Below are positions 32,103 through 41,162 of a stretch of DNA of 64,000 nucleotides, piece by piece (positions within the stretch are counted from its first letter, which is position 1; the number at the start of each line of letters is the position of its first letter). A program made the translations under genes and the position numbers. The notes beneath the pieces are model-generated. The model was given only the letters and a program-made list of their open reading frames with translations, was not told the origin of the DNA and ran no database searches. Origin of the DNA: Apoderus coryli (lineage: Eukaryota; Arthropoda; Insecta; Coleoptera; Attelabidae). The stretch covers positions 16,808,260 to 16,872,259 of the forward strand of contig OU452205.1 in NCBI GenBank assembly GCA_911728435.2, read 5' to 3'.

Positions 32103-33649
32103 ATGTTATGTGAGTTTCATGTGCGAAGGGTAATCCAGACTGTAGTATATAAAAAATCAACTGGACCAGATGGCATGCCTATTTCTGTTATAAAGTTTTG
32201 TTGCAGTGTGTTGTCGAATAAACTCGCTCGATTAATTAATATGTCTGTAACAAGTGGTTTGTTTCCAGAACAACTGAAGCAGTCCATAGTGGTGCCGATT
32301 TTTAAAAAGGGCGATAATACTAACATTGAGAATTACAGACCTATTGCACTTTTGAGTGTAGTATCAAAAGTCATTGAGAGAGTAGTGGCTGACCGTGTAT
32401 GCGGATTTCTAAAAAGATTTAACGTTTTGAGTAGCTGTCAGCATGGATTTCGGAGGGGTTTTTCCACTGAAGCCTGTATTACGGACTTTGTACAGTGTGT
32501 TCATGATGCTCTGGATGGTGGACACTACGTTGTAGCCCTACTATTTGACCTGTCGAAAGCATTCGACACGGTCGATAAGTCATTTGTCGCGGACAAGCTT
32601 GATAGTCTGGGTGTGCGTGGACCCCTAAATGAATGGATGATGTCCTATCTCAGTGGCCGAAGATTCGCGGTCCGTGTCGGTGATGCTCTTTCCGAAGATA
32701 TGGTACTTAATATGGGTACGCCACAGGGAAGTGTCTTGGGACCTCTCTTGTTTTTATTGTATGTAAATGACCTGCCCACACATATAAGCTTTGGAAAAAT
32801 ATTTTTGTACGCTGACGATAAACCATTGTGGTTGCGGATACCGACCCGGATGCGCTTCTGCGGAAGATAAACACTGTACTGGATGAATTTCATATCTGGT
32901 GTAAAAATAATAGATTAATCATAAATTTTGATAAGACTGTTGCCATTCAGTTTGACTGTTTTCAAAGACGTCTGCCATTTACTATTAATTTTTGTGGACA
33001 GAATCTTCCATGGTCTGACGCAACTAAATTACTGGGAGTCTTTGTTGATCACGATCTCACGTGGGCTGAGCAGATAGACAGTGTTTGTGCCAAGGTAAAC
33101 AGGCAATGCTTTGTACTTTATTCCCTGAAATCCACGTTTAATCGACAGGCGCTTCTTTGTATATATTATGCATTGATATATGCTACTCTCTCCTACAACA
33201 TTATTTCATGGGGACGCGGGCGTTCAGCGGATCTACGCCGTTTGTTTCTATCGCAGAAGCGAGCTGTTCGTCTCATTTTTAATCTCTCAAGTCGTGAAAC
33301 TTGTCGACATATATTTATAAGGGAAAAAATGTTGACCTTTCCTTGTATCTATTTGTATAAACTGTTACAATTTGTATATAAATCTATTAACGCTATACAG
33401 ACGAATGGCTCGCATCATACCTATTTAACAAGGGGTAGAAACAGATTATATCCTCCGCGACCAAAAAGGGAATTTTTTAAAGGATCGCCACTATACTCTG
33501 GAATTGTTTATTTTAATGCCTTGCCGGAATACGTCAAAAATTGTACAAACATTAATGTTTTCAAAAAGAAATTGAAAGTATTGCTTATGGATAATGCATT
33601 CTATAGCTGTGATGAATTTCTCAATTACTGTGAACGGACTGATTTTTAG
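32103..33649 (+). pseudogene. Jockey-like reverse transcriptase, frameshifted once
   Basis: Frame one (to 32870) has STGPDGMPISVIK, LKQSIVVPIFKKGD, NYRPIALLSVVSKVIE, HGFRRGFSTEAC, LLFDLSKAFDTVDK, GTPQGSVLGPLLFLLYVND and the catalytic YADD. Immediately after YADD a one-base shift moves the sequence into the frame 32828-33649. That frame continues with VVADTDPDALLRKI, KLLGVFVDHDLTWAEQI and the C-terminal YLTRGRNRLYPPRPKREFFKGSPLYSGIVYFNALPEYVKN in three pieces. Endonuclease and RT motif 0 are lost by 5' truncation. All RT core motifs are otherwise preserved, so decay is slight. Confidence 0.9.
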
Positions 33650-33850
33650 CTATAGGTATTTTATTTTTTTTTTTTTTTTTGTATATTTGTTATTTGTATT
33701 TATTATTATATTATGTTAATTTTTGTCCATTTATACACCACCTTTCGTTTGTTTACTGTTTTTATTAGTATGTAAATTTTATGTATGTATTGTGTGTATA
33801 ATTTGACTTGCCTATGTACAAAATTATGTATTTAAAAAAGGCCAATAAAA

Positions 33851-33876
33851 ATTATTATTATTATTATTATTATTAT
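33851..33876. repeat. (ATT)n tract between two opposed retrotransposons
   Basis: Eight to nine ATT units. They form the 3' tail of the plus-strand LINE and at the same time flank the 3' end of the minus-strand R4-type element. Confidence 0.95.
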
Positions 33877-34664
33877 CATATCTCAGCTTTATCCACTGGT
33901 TTATTTCTTATCCACCCGGGAAACTATCCGGTTTCCAAAGGGTGGTTGGTTTTATGATAATATTTTGCGCACTATATGAGAAGTTCCTAGAATTGCTGTT
34001 TTTTGAAGATCTAAAATGGAGTGTTTACCTGGTATTTCGTCTATGAATTTTTGGAGTGAGCAGGATACAGTGCCAGTAGCACCGAGGACCACGGGCAAGA
34101 TTTTAGTTTTCGTGTTCCACATTCGCTTTATTTCTATCTCAAGATCCCTATATTTCATTATTTTCTCTGTTTCCTTCTTATTAATGTTCTTATCCGTTGG
34201 AATAGAAACGTCAATTATATAGCACATTTCGTTTGTTTTAATAATTATATCAGGTTTGTTACAGTGTATTGTTCTGTCCGTTATCACAGGTTGGTTCCAA
34301 AGAATTGTTGTTCGGCCACACTCTGAACTTGTGACGTCTTTAGGAGCGTGTTTATACCACTTCTCGGTTTCAAGAGTTACGCCCAGGCTCCTACAAATAT
34401 TGAAATGCAATTGTGTGCAAACTCTGTCGTGGCGAGATATGTATTCACGGGCCGCTAAGATGGGACACCCTGAGAGAATATGATCTATAGTCTCGTCATA
34501 TTGCTTGCACATTCGGCATTTTGCGTTTGTTGTATTCTTAAATATATTTTTCTTTATGTAATTAGTGGTAAGTGCTTGATCTTGGGCTGCTACAAGGAGT
34601 CCCTCCGTTTCACCTGCTAAATGCCCCTTTCTCAACCAGTTCCATGTTTCTCGTTTGTTGACGT
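33877..34664 (-). mobile_element. R4/Dong-type retrotransposon fragment (copy D), 5'-truncated
   Basis: Bounded by (ATT)n at both sides (33851-33876 and 34665-34680), as expected for an element that targets TAA microsatellites. Only the C-terminal coding part and a 3' untranslated region of about 75 bp remain. The sequence is diverged from the three neighbouring copies. Confidence 0.75.
33952..34664 (-). pseudogene. R4/Dong-type C-terminal finger and restriction-like endonuclease
   Basis: Open from the (TAA)n border; residues VNKRETWNWLRKGHLAGETEG align with the same place in the full-length proteins. CRMCKQYDETIDHILSGC is the zinc-knuckle. CNKPDIIIKTNEMCYIIDVSIPTD carries the PD...D pattern of the restriction-like endonuclease used by R2/R4-type elements to nick their target. 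The RT is missing. The frame is intact in what remains. Confidence 0.85.
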
Positions 34665-34680
34665 ATTATTATTATTATTT

Positions 34681-34862
34681 CAGGTTTTCTCTGTTTTTGC
34701 AGGTAAGTATTCTCCACACGGCAGTGCATGCAAGTGTGAAGAATTTTGTTCTGGATTTATATGTTTGTTTTTCTTTTCAGGTTCCAGTGTTCAATACTTT
34801 ACGTGCGATGTGGCAGGTTCCTAGGATTGCGATCTTCTGGAGGGTTATAAATAGGGTTGACG
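34681..34862. other. Short unassigned spacer between R4-type copies
   Basis: About 180 bp between the (ATT)n border of copy D and the poly(A) end of copy C. No match to neighbours was noticed apart from the octamer gttgacgt at both sides (34657-34664 and 34856-34863). That match is probably chance, because the first copy lies within the reading frame of D. Confidence 0.4.
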
Positions 34863-36799
34863 TTTTTTTACATCCTTCTACTTTCTTCCAGATAGGAGAA
34901 ATTCTGCAGTGGGGTTTGATAACCAATCACTACAGATTTGTTTTAACACGGTAAGTACTTCTAGGATTTCATTAAGTATGCTTCAGATATTATTAATAAG
35001 TATATACTTTTTCTTTAAATAGGGGAGGGAATCAAGGTACGTATTTAAAACTTATATTTATTTATCATTCATTTACTTTTTTCTTTTTTTTTTTTTTTTA
35101 GATGTCCAACTTTTTATCCGCTGCCTTTATACTCTATTCAGGCAGGTTTAGGGTTTTTCTCATGATTCTACATGACTCAAGGATCACCGATCTTTGCATC
35201 AATGTTGTTATGTTTCGCTGATCAATGTCTATTTGTTTCAGAAAGCGTGGCAGGTTTTTCCCAATCAGTCCCGTCACTGATATTATAATAGGAACAGTAA
35301 GTACCTTGTCCAGTTTATAAATATTCTTAAATTCCGTACAAAGGTCTTGATACTTATTTATTTTTTCTTTCTCTTTATTTAGGAGGTTGTGGTCAGCCGG
35401 GTGAGAAATATCGACGAAGTAAGCAGTCTTATTTTTCCGGTCTACCAGGGTTATGTCAGGACGATTACTTGCGATAGGTCTATCTGTGATTATTGGGAAA
35501 TCCCAATAAAGTTTATAATTATCGTTTTGTAAAAACGGGAATGGGTTGTATAGAAAATATTTTTCTTTTTTCTCTATAAGTTTGCATTGTACGGCTATTT
35601 CCTGATGAATTATTCCTGCTGTTAAATTATGCCTTTTTGTATATTCTGTGGGCGCTAAGCTGCTGCACGCTGAGAGGATATGTTCCGTTGTTTCTGATTT
35701 GGCGAAACACATTCTACACTTATCATTTTCAATTGGAATTTTCTGTATGTATTTTTGGTAGTTTCTGGTGGGCGTTACTCCGTCCTGTATTGATACCAGA
35801 AAACCCTCGGTTTCCGCGAACAATAGTCCATGTTTAAGCCACATGGTTGACAACTCTGCATCTGCCTGAGACAGGGCATACGGATATTTTCCATGCAACG
35901 ATTTTTCTAGCCATTGTTCTCTTATGTGGTCATTAGTAAGTGTTTCGCGCATGGTGTTATTGCTGAGCTGTAGAGGTGAATAATAATCCAGTCGCTTGAC
36001 TTGACGGTGTAATGGCGATAGGAGAGATTTTCTGTTAAAGTAGGTTTTTAGTAGATTAATTTGTCTATCGCATAGTCGGTGTAGGTCTAGTAGTCCTCTT
36101 CCGCCCACATTTCTTGGTAAGTATAAACGTTCAGTACATGCATGGGGATGGTGGCACCTATATTCTGTTAGCAAAACTCTAATTTTTCTATTCATTGCTT
36201 CAATGCTTGTCTTAGACCACCTGATTATTCCAAAGGAATAAGATAACACTGGCAATGCATACGTATTTATGGCTTTGATTTTGTTTTTACCAGTTAGTTC
36301 TGATCTTAGGATTTTTCTTATTCTATCAACCATTTTTTGTTCCGTGTTTTCTATTATATTTTTTTGATCTAAAACCAATTTTTGGTTATAGCCGAGGTAT
36401 TTGTAGTAATCATTGTTTAGGTATCTGAATGTTTCGCTATTTTCTAAATTTTCGTAAGTTTGTAACTTTCCCTTTTGAGCTACTAATTTTGCACATTTAT
36501 CAAAACCCAACCTCATTTTGATGTCAAGACTGAACTTTTGTGTCGTCTCAATAAGTCTGTCTAATTGTTTCTCTGTTGATGCATAGAGTTTGAGGTCATC
36601 TACATAAAATAAATGATTTATTGTATAATCACTATCCTCATACCTCAGTGTATATCCTATTCTAGTGTCTTTTAACATATTTGAGAGTGGGTTCAGGCAC
36701 AACACAAACCAAAAAGGGCTTAGGGAATCTCCCTGAAATATGCCACTCTGGATCGGTATTTCATCCGTTACTATATTTGTTTTTTCCGTTTTAACTACT
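34863..36799 (-). mobile_element. R4/Dong-type retrotransposon, 5'-truncated copy (C) of element A
   Basis: Nearly identical to element A over 34870-36799. Homology stops abruptly after ttttaactac at 36799, in mid-RT, the classical 5' truncation of target-primed reverse transcription. The 3' end has seven A residues. C carries about 61 bp in its 3' untranslated region (35047-35107) that A lacks, including a run of 19 T on the plus strand. Confidence 0.9.
35134..36799 (-). pseudogene. R4/Dong-type polyprotein, C-terminal part of copy C
   Basis: The frame is open from the truncation point, starting within the RT just before GIFQGDSLSPFWF, then FYVDDLKLYAST, thumb, CRMCFAKSETTEHILSAC and NRPDITLVDRKNKTAYFVDI. 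The first Met is at 36705 but is not a genuine start. In over 520 residues it differs from element A at only about seven positions (for example MRLGF against MKFGF, and ITTLMQ against ITLMQ), so it was copied recently from A or a sibling. Confidence 0.9.
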
Positions 36800-36809
36800 T
36801 TTTTATTTT

Positions 36810-36842
36810 TTTATTATTATTTTTTTTTTTTTTTTTTTTTTT
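36810..36842. repeat. TTA repeats and poly(T) at the A/C junction
   Basis: A short (TTA)n followed by about 22 T. The T run is the complement of the poly(A) tail of element A, and the TTA units are the remaining target site. Confidence 0.9.
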
Positions 36843-37047
36843 ACATCCTTCTACTTTCTTCCAGATAGGAGAAATTCTGCAGTGGGGTTTGATAACCAAT
36901 CACTACAGATTTGTTTTAACACGGTAAGTACTTCTAGGATTTCATTAAGTATGCTTCAGATATTATTAATAAGTATATACTTTTTCTTCAAATAGGGGAG
37001 GGAATCAAGGTACGTATTTAAAACTTTTTATCCGCTGCCTTTATACT

Positions 37048-40000
37048 CTATTCAGGCAGGTTTAGGGTTTTTCTCATGATTCTACATGACTCAAGGATCA
37101 CCGATCTTTGCATCAATGTTATGTTTCGCTGATCAATGTCTATTTGTTTCAGAAAGCGTGGCAGGTTTTTCCCAATCAGTCCCGTCACTGATATTATAAT
37201 AGGAACAGTAAGCACCTTGTCCAGTTTATAAATATTCTTAAATTCCGTACAAAGGTCTTGATACTTATTTATTTTTTCTTTCTCTTTATTTAGGAGGTTG
37301 TGGTCAGCCGGGTGAGAAATATCGACGAAGTAAGCAGTCTTATTTTTCCGGTCTACCAGGGTTATGTCAGGACGATTACTTGCGATAGGTCTATCTGTGA
37401 TTATTGGGAAATCCCAATAAAGTTTATAATTATCGTTTTGTAAAAACGGGAATGGGTTGTATAGAAAATATTTTTCTCTTTTCTCTATAAATTTGCATTG
37501 TACGGCTATTTCCTGATGAATTATTCCTGCTGTTAAATTATGCCTTTTTGTATATTCTGTGGGCGCTAAGCTGCTGCACGCTGAGAGGATATGTTCCGTT
37601 GTTTCTGATTTGGCGAAACACATTCTACACTTATCATTTTCAATTGGAATTTTCTGTATGTATTTTTGGTAGTTTCTGGTGGGCGTTACTCCGTCCTGTA
37701 TTGATACCAGAAAACCCTCGGTCTCCGCGAACAATAGTCCATGTTTTAGCCACATGGTTGACAGCTCTGAATCTGCCCGAGATAGGGCATACGGATATTT
37801 TCCATGCAACGATTTTTCTAGCCATTGTTCTCTTATGTCGTCATTAGTAAGTGTTTCGCGCATGGTGTTATTGCTGAGCTGTAGAGGTGAATAATAATCC
37901 AGTCGCTTGACTTGACGGTGTAATGGCGATAGGAGAGATTTTCTGTTAAAGTAGGTTTTTAGTAGATTAATTTGTCTATCGCATAGTCGGTGTAGGTCTA
38001 GTAGTCCTCTTCCGCCCACATTTCTTGGTAAGTATAAACGTTCAGTACATGCATGGGGATGGTGGCACCTATATTCTGTTAGCAAAACTCTAATTTTTCT
38101 ATTCATTGCTTCAATGCTTGTCTTAGACCACCTGATTATTCCAAAGGAATAAGATAACACTGGCAATGCATACGTATTTATGGCTTTGATTTTGTTTTTA
38201 CCAGTTAGTTCTGATCTTAGGATTTTTCTGATTCTATCAACCATTTTTTGTTCCGTGTTTTCTATTATATTTTTTTGATCTAAAACCAATTTTTGGTTAT
38301 AGCCGAGGTATTTGTAGTAATCATTGTTTAGGTATCTGAATGTTTCGCTATTTTCTAAATTTTCGTAAGTTTGTAACTTTCCCTTTTGAGCTACTAATTT
38401 TGCACATTTATCAAAACCGAACTTCATTTTGATGTCAAGACTGAACTTTTGTGTCGTCTCAATAAGTCTGTCTAATTGCTTCTCTGTTGATGCATAGAGT
38501 TTGAGGTCATCTACATAAAATAAATGATTTATTGTATAATCACTATCCTCATACCTCAGTGTATATCCTATTCTAGTGTCTTTTAACATATTTGAGAGTG
38601 GGTTCAGACACAACACAAACCAAAAAGGGCTTAGGGAATCTCCCTGAAATATGCCACTCTGGATCGGTATTTCATCCGTTACTATATTTGTTTTTTCCGT
38701 TTTAACTACGAGTTTCGTTCTCCAGGTTTTCATTGCTGTGGCTAAAAAATTTATTATATTTGGGCTGATTTTGTAAAGTTTTAGTACATCTATTAACCAA
38801 GAATGTGGAACACTATCAAAGGCTTTCTGATAATCGATCCATGCAACTGCCATATTTTTGTTTCTCTTTTTAGCATCTTGTGTAACTATAGAGTCGATCA
38901 CCAATTGTTCCTTGCTTCCTAATGTACCATGCCGACAACCCTTTTGCTCTTCAGTTAAGATTCCAGAGTCTTCAATGTGCTTGATTATTTTTTGGCTTAG
39001 AATTGAGGTGATTATTTTATACAAAGTGGGTAGACACGTTATGGGTCGATAGTTTTTTGGGTTAGTTGTATCTCCTTTTTTAGGTATCATTGAGGTAATT
39101 CCTTTCGTTAAAAATTTAGGATGATATGTGTTGTTTGTTAGTAGTTCATTAATTTGTTTTGTAAGCAACTTTGTGATATTTATATTTTTCCACCAATAGT
39201 TATGAACATGATCCACCCCCGGTGCTTTCCAGTTGTGTGATCTATTTAAAGCGTTCTTAACTTCAGTCTCAGTTATTGGACTAATCTCCATGTCTATTAA
39301 TGTGTCGTATTTCTTTTTTTCCGTTTTAAGCCATGATGCCTTTTGATTGTATTGTTGTTTGGATGCCCATACGTTTTTCCAAAATGTTTGTAGTTGTTCC
39401 TTGTCTGGTCCCTGTTCAATTGGTGGTTCATTATTAAGTTTTTTGTAGAACTCTTTCTCGTTATTCTTAAACAGTTTGTTGTCATTTTTTCGTTTGTAAC
39501 TTTTATTGTATCGTCTCAGCCGGTTTCCCAGTGCTGCTATTTGTTGTTTTATTTTTTCTTTAAATGTTTCCTTCTCTTGGTAATTTGAGTGCTGAATATT
39601 GTTTTTCCTAAAATAGTAATGTATATCGTTAGATAATTTGGTGCTCATGTTACCTCTCTCCCAATCTCGTATCTTTGTTAGCCAACTTCTTAACGTTTTT
39701 ATTTTTTGTTCTATACGTTCTCTCCATTTGGGTTCCTTCTTGGCCTTTTGCTTTTTTCCCAATTTAACTCCCATAGATTCAATAACTGTTTTTGCAGCGG
39801 TGTAGACAAGTGTCTGTGTTTCCTCCAGATTGCTAGTTGGCATATATTTAAGGATTTCCTGGTTTACTATTGATATTAGCTGTTTTGTTTTTTTTGTTGG
39901 TTTTATTTTTGGTAAGCTAAGCCGTTTTTCTGGATCAGAGTTCTTAAAAACCGCGATGTTCTCCTGGAATCTCACTACAACATCATTTACATTCTCACCC

Positions 40001-40575
40001 GCATCCAGATCCACATTCAGTGCAAGGTTATTTTGTATGTTTATTGTTTGCGTATTGCTCTCATTTGTTTGTTCATAAATTATTGTGTTATCAGTTTCTA
40101 TACCTTGATCCGTCTCAGACATATTCTGTTTCAATTCCTCTATATCAACAGCAGTAAGCAAATTATGAGTTTTTATTGCATATAGTTGATTTGCTAGTTG
40201 GTTTTCGTTTAAAATTAAATCCGGTCTTATTTTTCTCCATTCTAATAGCATATTTTTTCTAAATCCTCGTTTTTGTGTTTCAAATTGGGTCCCCAGAAAG
40301 TACGCTCTGAAAACGTCCAGATTATCATTTCTGGACCATGTTCTTCTAGCGCCGCGATCAGCCTCGTGAGGGACTTCAACATTTTGTCGGGTCATTCTCT
40401 TATTGTGTTGAGACAGATTCCATTCCTGGGATTCCAATTGTTCTTTGGAGATTATGGTTTCTTGCGTTTGGTTTGTATTTCTAGTATTTATTGTTTCCTC
40501 CCGGGGATTCTTCGCACCCTGTGACCATTGAAGGTCTGCCGGGGACTCAGGGCCATTTTTATTTGAGCTCATCAT
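37048..40575 (-). CDS. R4/Dong-type retrotransposon polyprotein, 1175 aa, intact
   Basis: Single ORF that would carry out target-primed reverse transcription. About 77-137: Myb-like DNA-binding domain (RRTWSRNDNLDVFRAYF, GFRKNMLLEWRKIRPDL). About 280-400: basic, Lys-rich segment. About 448-700: RT with WKAPGVDHVH, FLTKGITSMIPKKGD, NYRPITCLPTLYKI, WIDYQKAFDSVPHSW, GIFQGDSLSPFWFVL and FYVDDLKLYAS. The catalytic pair is YVDD rather than YADD, as usual in this clade. About 983: CRMCFAKSETTEHILSAC zinc-knuckle. About 1068-1090: restriction-like endonuclease NRPDITLVD...FVDISHPAD. No stop or frameshift. Start chosen at the first Met (MMSSNKNG) after the structured leader. Confidence 0.93.
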   Translation of the reverse strand: MMSSNKNGPESPADLQWSQGAKNPREETINTRNTNQTQETIISKEQLESQEWNLSQHNKRMTRQNVEVPHEADRGARRTWSRNDNLDVFRAYFLGTQFETQKRGFRKNMLLEWRKIRPDLILNENQLANQLYAIKTHNLLTAVDIEELKQNMSETDQGIETDNTIIYEQTNESNTQTINIQNNLALNVDLDAGENVNDVVVRFQENIAVFKNSDPEKRLSLPKIKPTKKTKQLISIVNQEILKYMPTSNLEETQTLVYTAAKTVIESMGVKLGKKQKAKKEPKWRERIEQKIKTLRSWLTKIRDWERGNMSTKLSNDIHYYFRKNNIQHSNYQEKETFKEKIKQQIAALGNRLRRYNKSYKRKNDNKLFKNNEKEFYKKLNNEPPIEQGPDKEQLQTFWKNVWASKQQYNQKASWLKTEKKKYDTLIDMEISPITETEVKNALNRSHNWKAPGVDHVHNYWWKNINITKLLTKQINELLTNNTYHPKFLTKGITSMIPKKGDTTNPKNYRPITCLPTLYKIITSILSQKIIKHIEDSGILTEEQKGCRHGTLGSKEQLVIDSIVTQDAKKRNKNMAVAWIDYQKAFDSVPHSWLIDVLKLYKISPNIINFLATAMKTWRTKLVVKTEKTNIVTDEIPIQSGIFQGDSLSPFWFVLCLNPLSNMLKDTRIGYTLRYEDSDYTINHLFYVDDLKLYASTEKQLDRLIETTQKFSLDIKMKFGFDKCAKLVAQKGKLQTYENLENSETFRYLNNDYYKYLGYNQKLVLDQKNIIENTEQKMVDRIRKILRSELTGKNKIKAINTYALPVLSYSFGIIRWSKTSIEAMNRKIRVLLTEYRCHHPHACTERLYLPRNVGGRGLLDLHRLCDRQINLLKTYFNRKSLLSPLHRQVKRLDYYSPLQLSNNTMRETLTNDDIREQWLEKSLHGKYPYALSRADSELSTMWLKHGLLFAETEGFLVSIQDGVTPTRNYQKYIQKIPIENDKCRMCFAKSETTEHILSACSSLAPTEYTKRHNLTAGIIHQEIAVQCKFIEKREKYFLYNPFPFLQNDNYKLYWDFPIITDRPIASNRPDITLVDRKNKTAYFVDISHPADHNLLNKEKEKINKYQDLCTEFKNIYKLDKVLTVPIIISVTGLIGKNLPRFLKQIDIDQRNITLMQRSVILESCRIMRKTLNLPE

Positions 40576-40905
40576 TATTTGTTTTCTCCTTAAATGCAGG
40601 CTTCTACTGCAGGTTAAAGGGAACCCTAAACCTATTCTTATCCGGGTTTAGACGGATATAAAATTGGTAGGACGGCAGGAAGTATGTACAGGGATGTTCC
40701 ATATACTGAAGGTAAGTTTGAATATAGAAGGGAGGTGAGGTAAGTATGGTGGTAGTGGGGTAAGGTAAGTAGGTAATGGAATGTGGGTAGTAAAGGGTAT
40801 CGGACAACCACATGGGGCTATTCTTATTTGGTCCGGACCCCACACGGACTAAGCTGACTTTTACGTACCCCTGTCACTGGTAAGTATTGTCAACCTCAGG
40901 TTTAT

Positions 40906-41057
40906 TTTAATTTACTGTGGATCCCAACCCGGATGGGACAGAAAAACCGAAAAATTCGGTTGGAGCTGTTGCGCCGAGCTCCTGCGACAACTGAGGTGCG
41001 CGGGATCGTCACACCCGTAGATATTGCTGCTGTCACCCAACATATCTCCTCTGCGCA
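40906..41057 (-). promoter_or_regulatory. Structured 5' leader of element A
   Basis: About 150 nt at the 5' end are strongly similar to the leader of element B (45027-45188), although the ORFs are diverged. Predicted helices: AGATAT/ATATCT (41042-41047 with 41019-41024), CGGG/CCCG, GTTG-TCG/CGG-CAAC, an AACCGAA/TTCGGTT hairpin and GTCCCATCC/GGGTTGGGAT. Elements of the R2 group are known to carry an HDV-like self-cleaving ribozyme at this position. Whether this is one is an inference. Confidence 0.5.
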
Positions 41058-41077
41058 ATTATTATTATTATTATTAT

Positions 41078-41113
<36 letters not shown>
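41058..41113. repeat. (ATT)n plus poly(T) between elements A and B
   Basis: (ATT)n at 41058-41080 borders the 5' end of A. The T run at 41080-41113 is the complement of the poly(A) tail of B. So A and B sit head to tail in what was one TAA microsatellite. Confidence 0.95.
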
Positions 41114-41162
41114 CCACAGGTTTTATTCCTGGTATTATTGACCGGGCCAAAAGGCCAAGGTC

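Larger units (their letters stand above)
32100..33876 (+). mobile_element. 5'-truncated Jockey/CR1-like LINE with (ATT)n tail
   Basis: RT in plus orientation, about 200 bp of 3' untranslated sequence, aaaaaaggccaataaaa, and a tail of (ATT)n at 33851-33876. The 5' end abuts the LTR-like sequence. The tail is shared with the 3' end of the R4-type fragment on the opposite strand. Confidence 0.85.
36820..41057 (-). mobile_element. R4/Dong-type retrotransposon, full length (element A)
   Basis: On the minus strand: conserved 5' leader from about 41057, single long ORF, about 205 bp of 3' untranslated sequence, then poly(A) of about 22. It is flanked by TAA repeats on both sides (41058-41080 and 36810-36820). 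R4-clade Dong elements are known for insertion into TAA repeats. All parts look intact, so this is a candidate active element. Confidence 0.88.

Noticed and set aside
34657..34863. Octamer gttgacgt at both sides of a 180-bp spacer, as a possible target-site duplication
   Set aside because: The left copy lies inside the coding sequence of copy D and its residues fit the family alignment, so the match is probably chance.
37548..40524. Plus-strand frames opposite the R4-type ORFs (for example 37548-37847 and 40273-40524)
   Set aside because: Antisense shadows of the 1175-codon minus-strand frame. The same holds for plus frames opposite element B.
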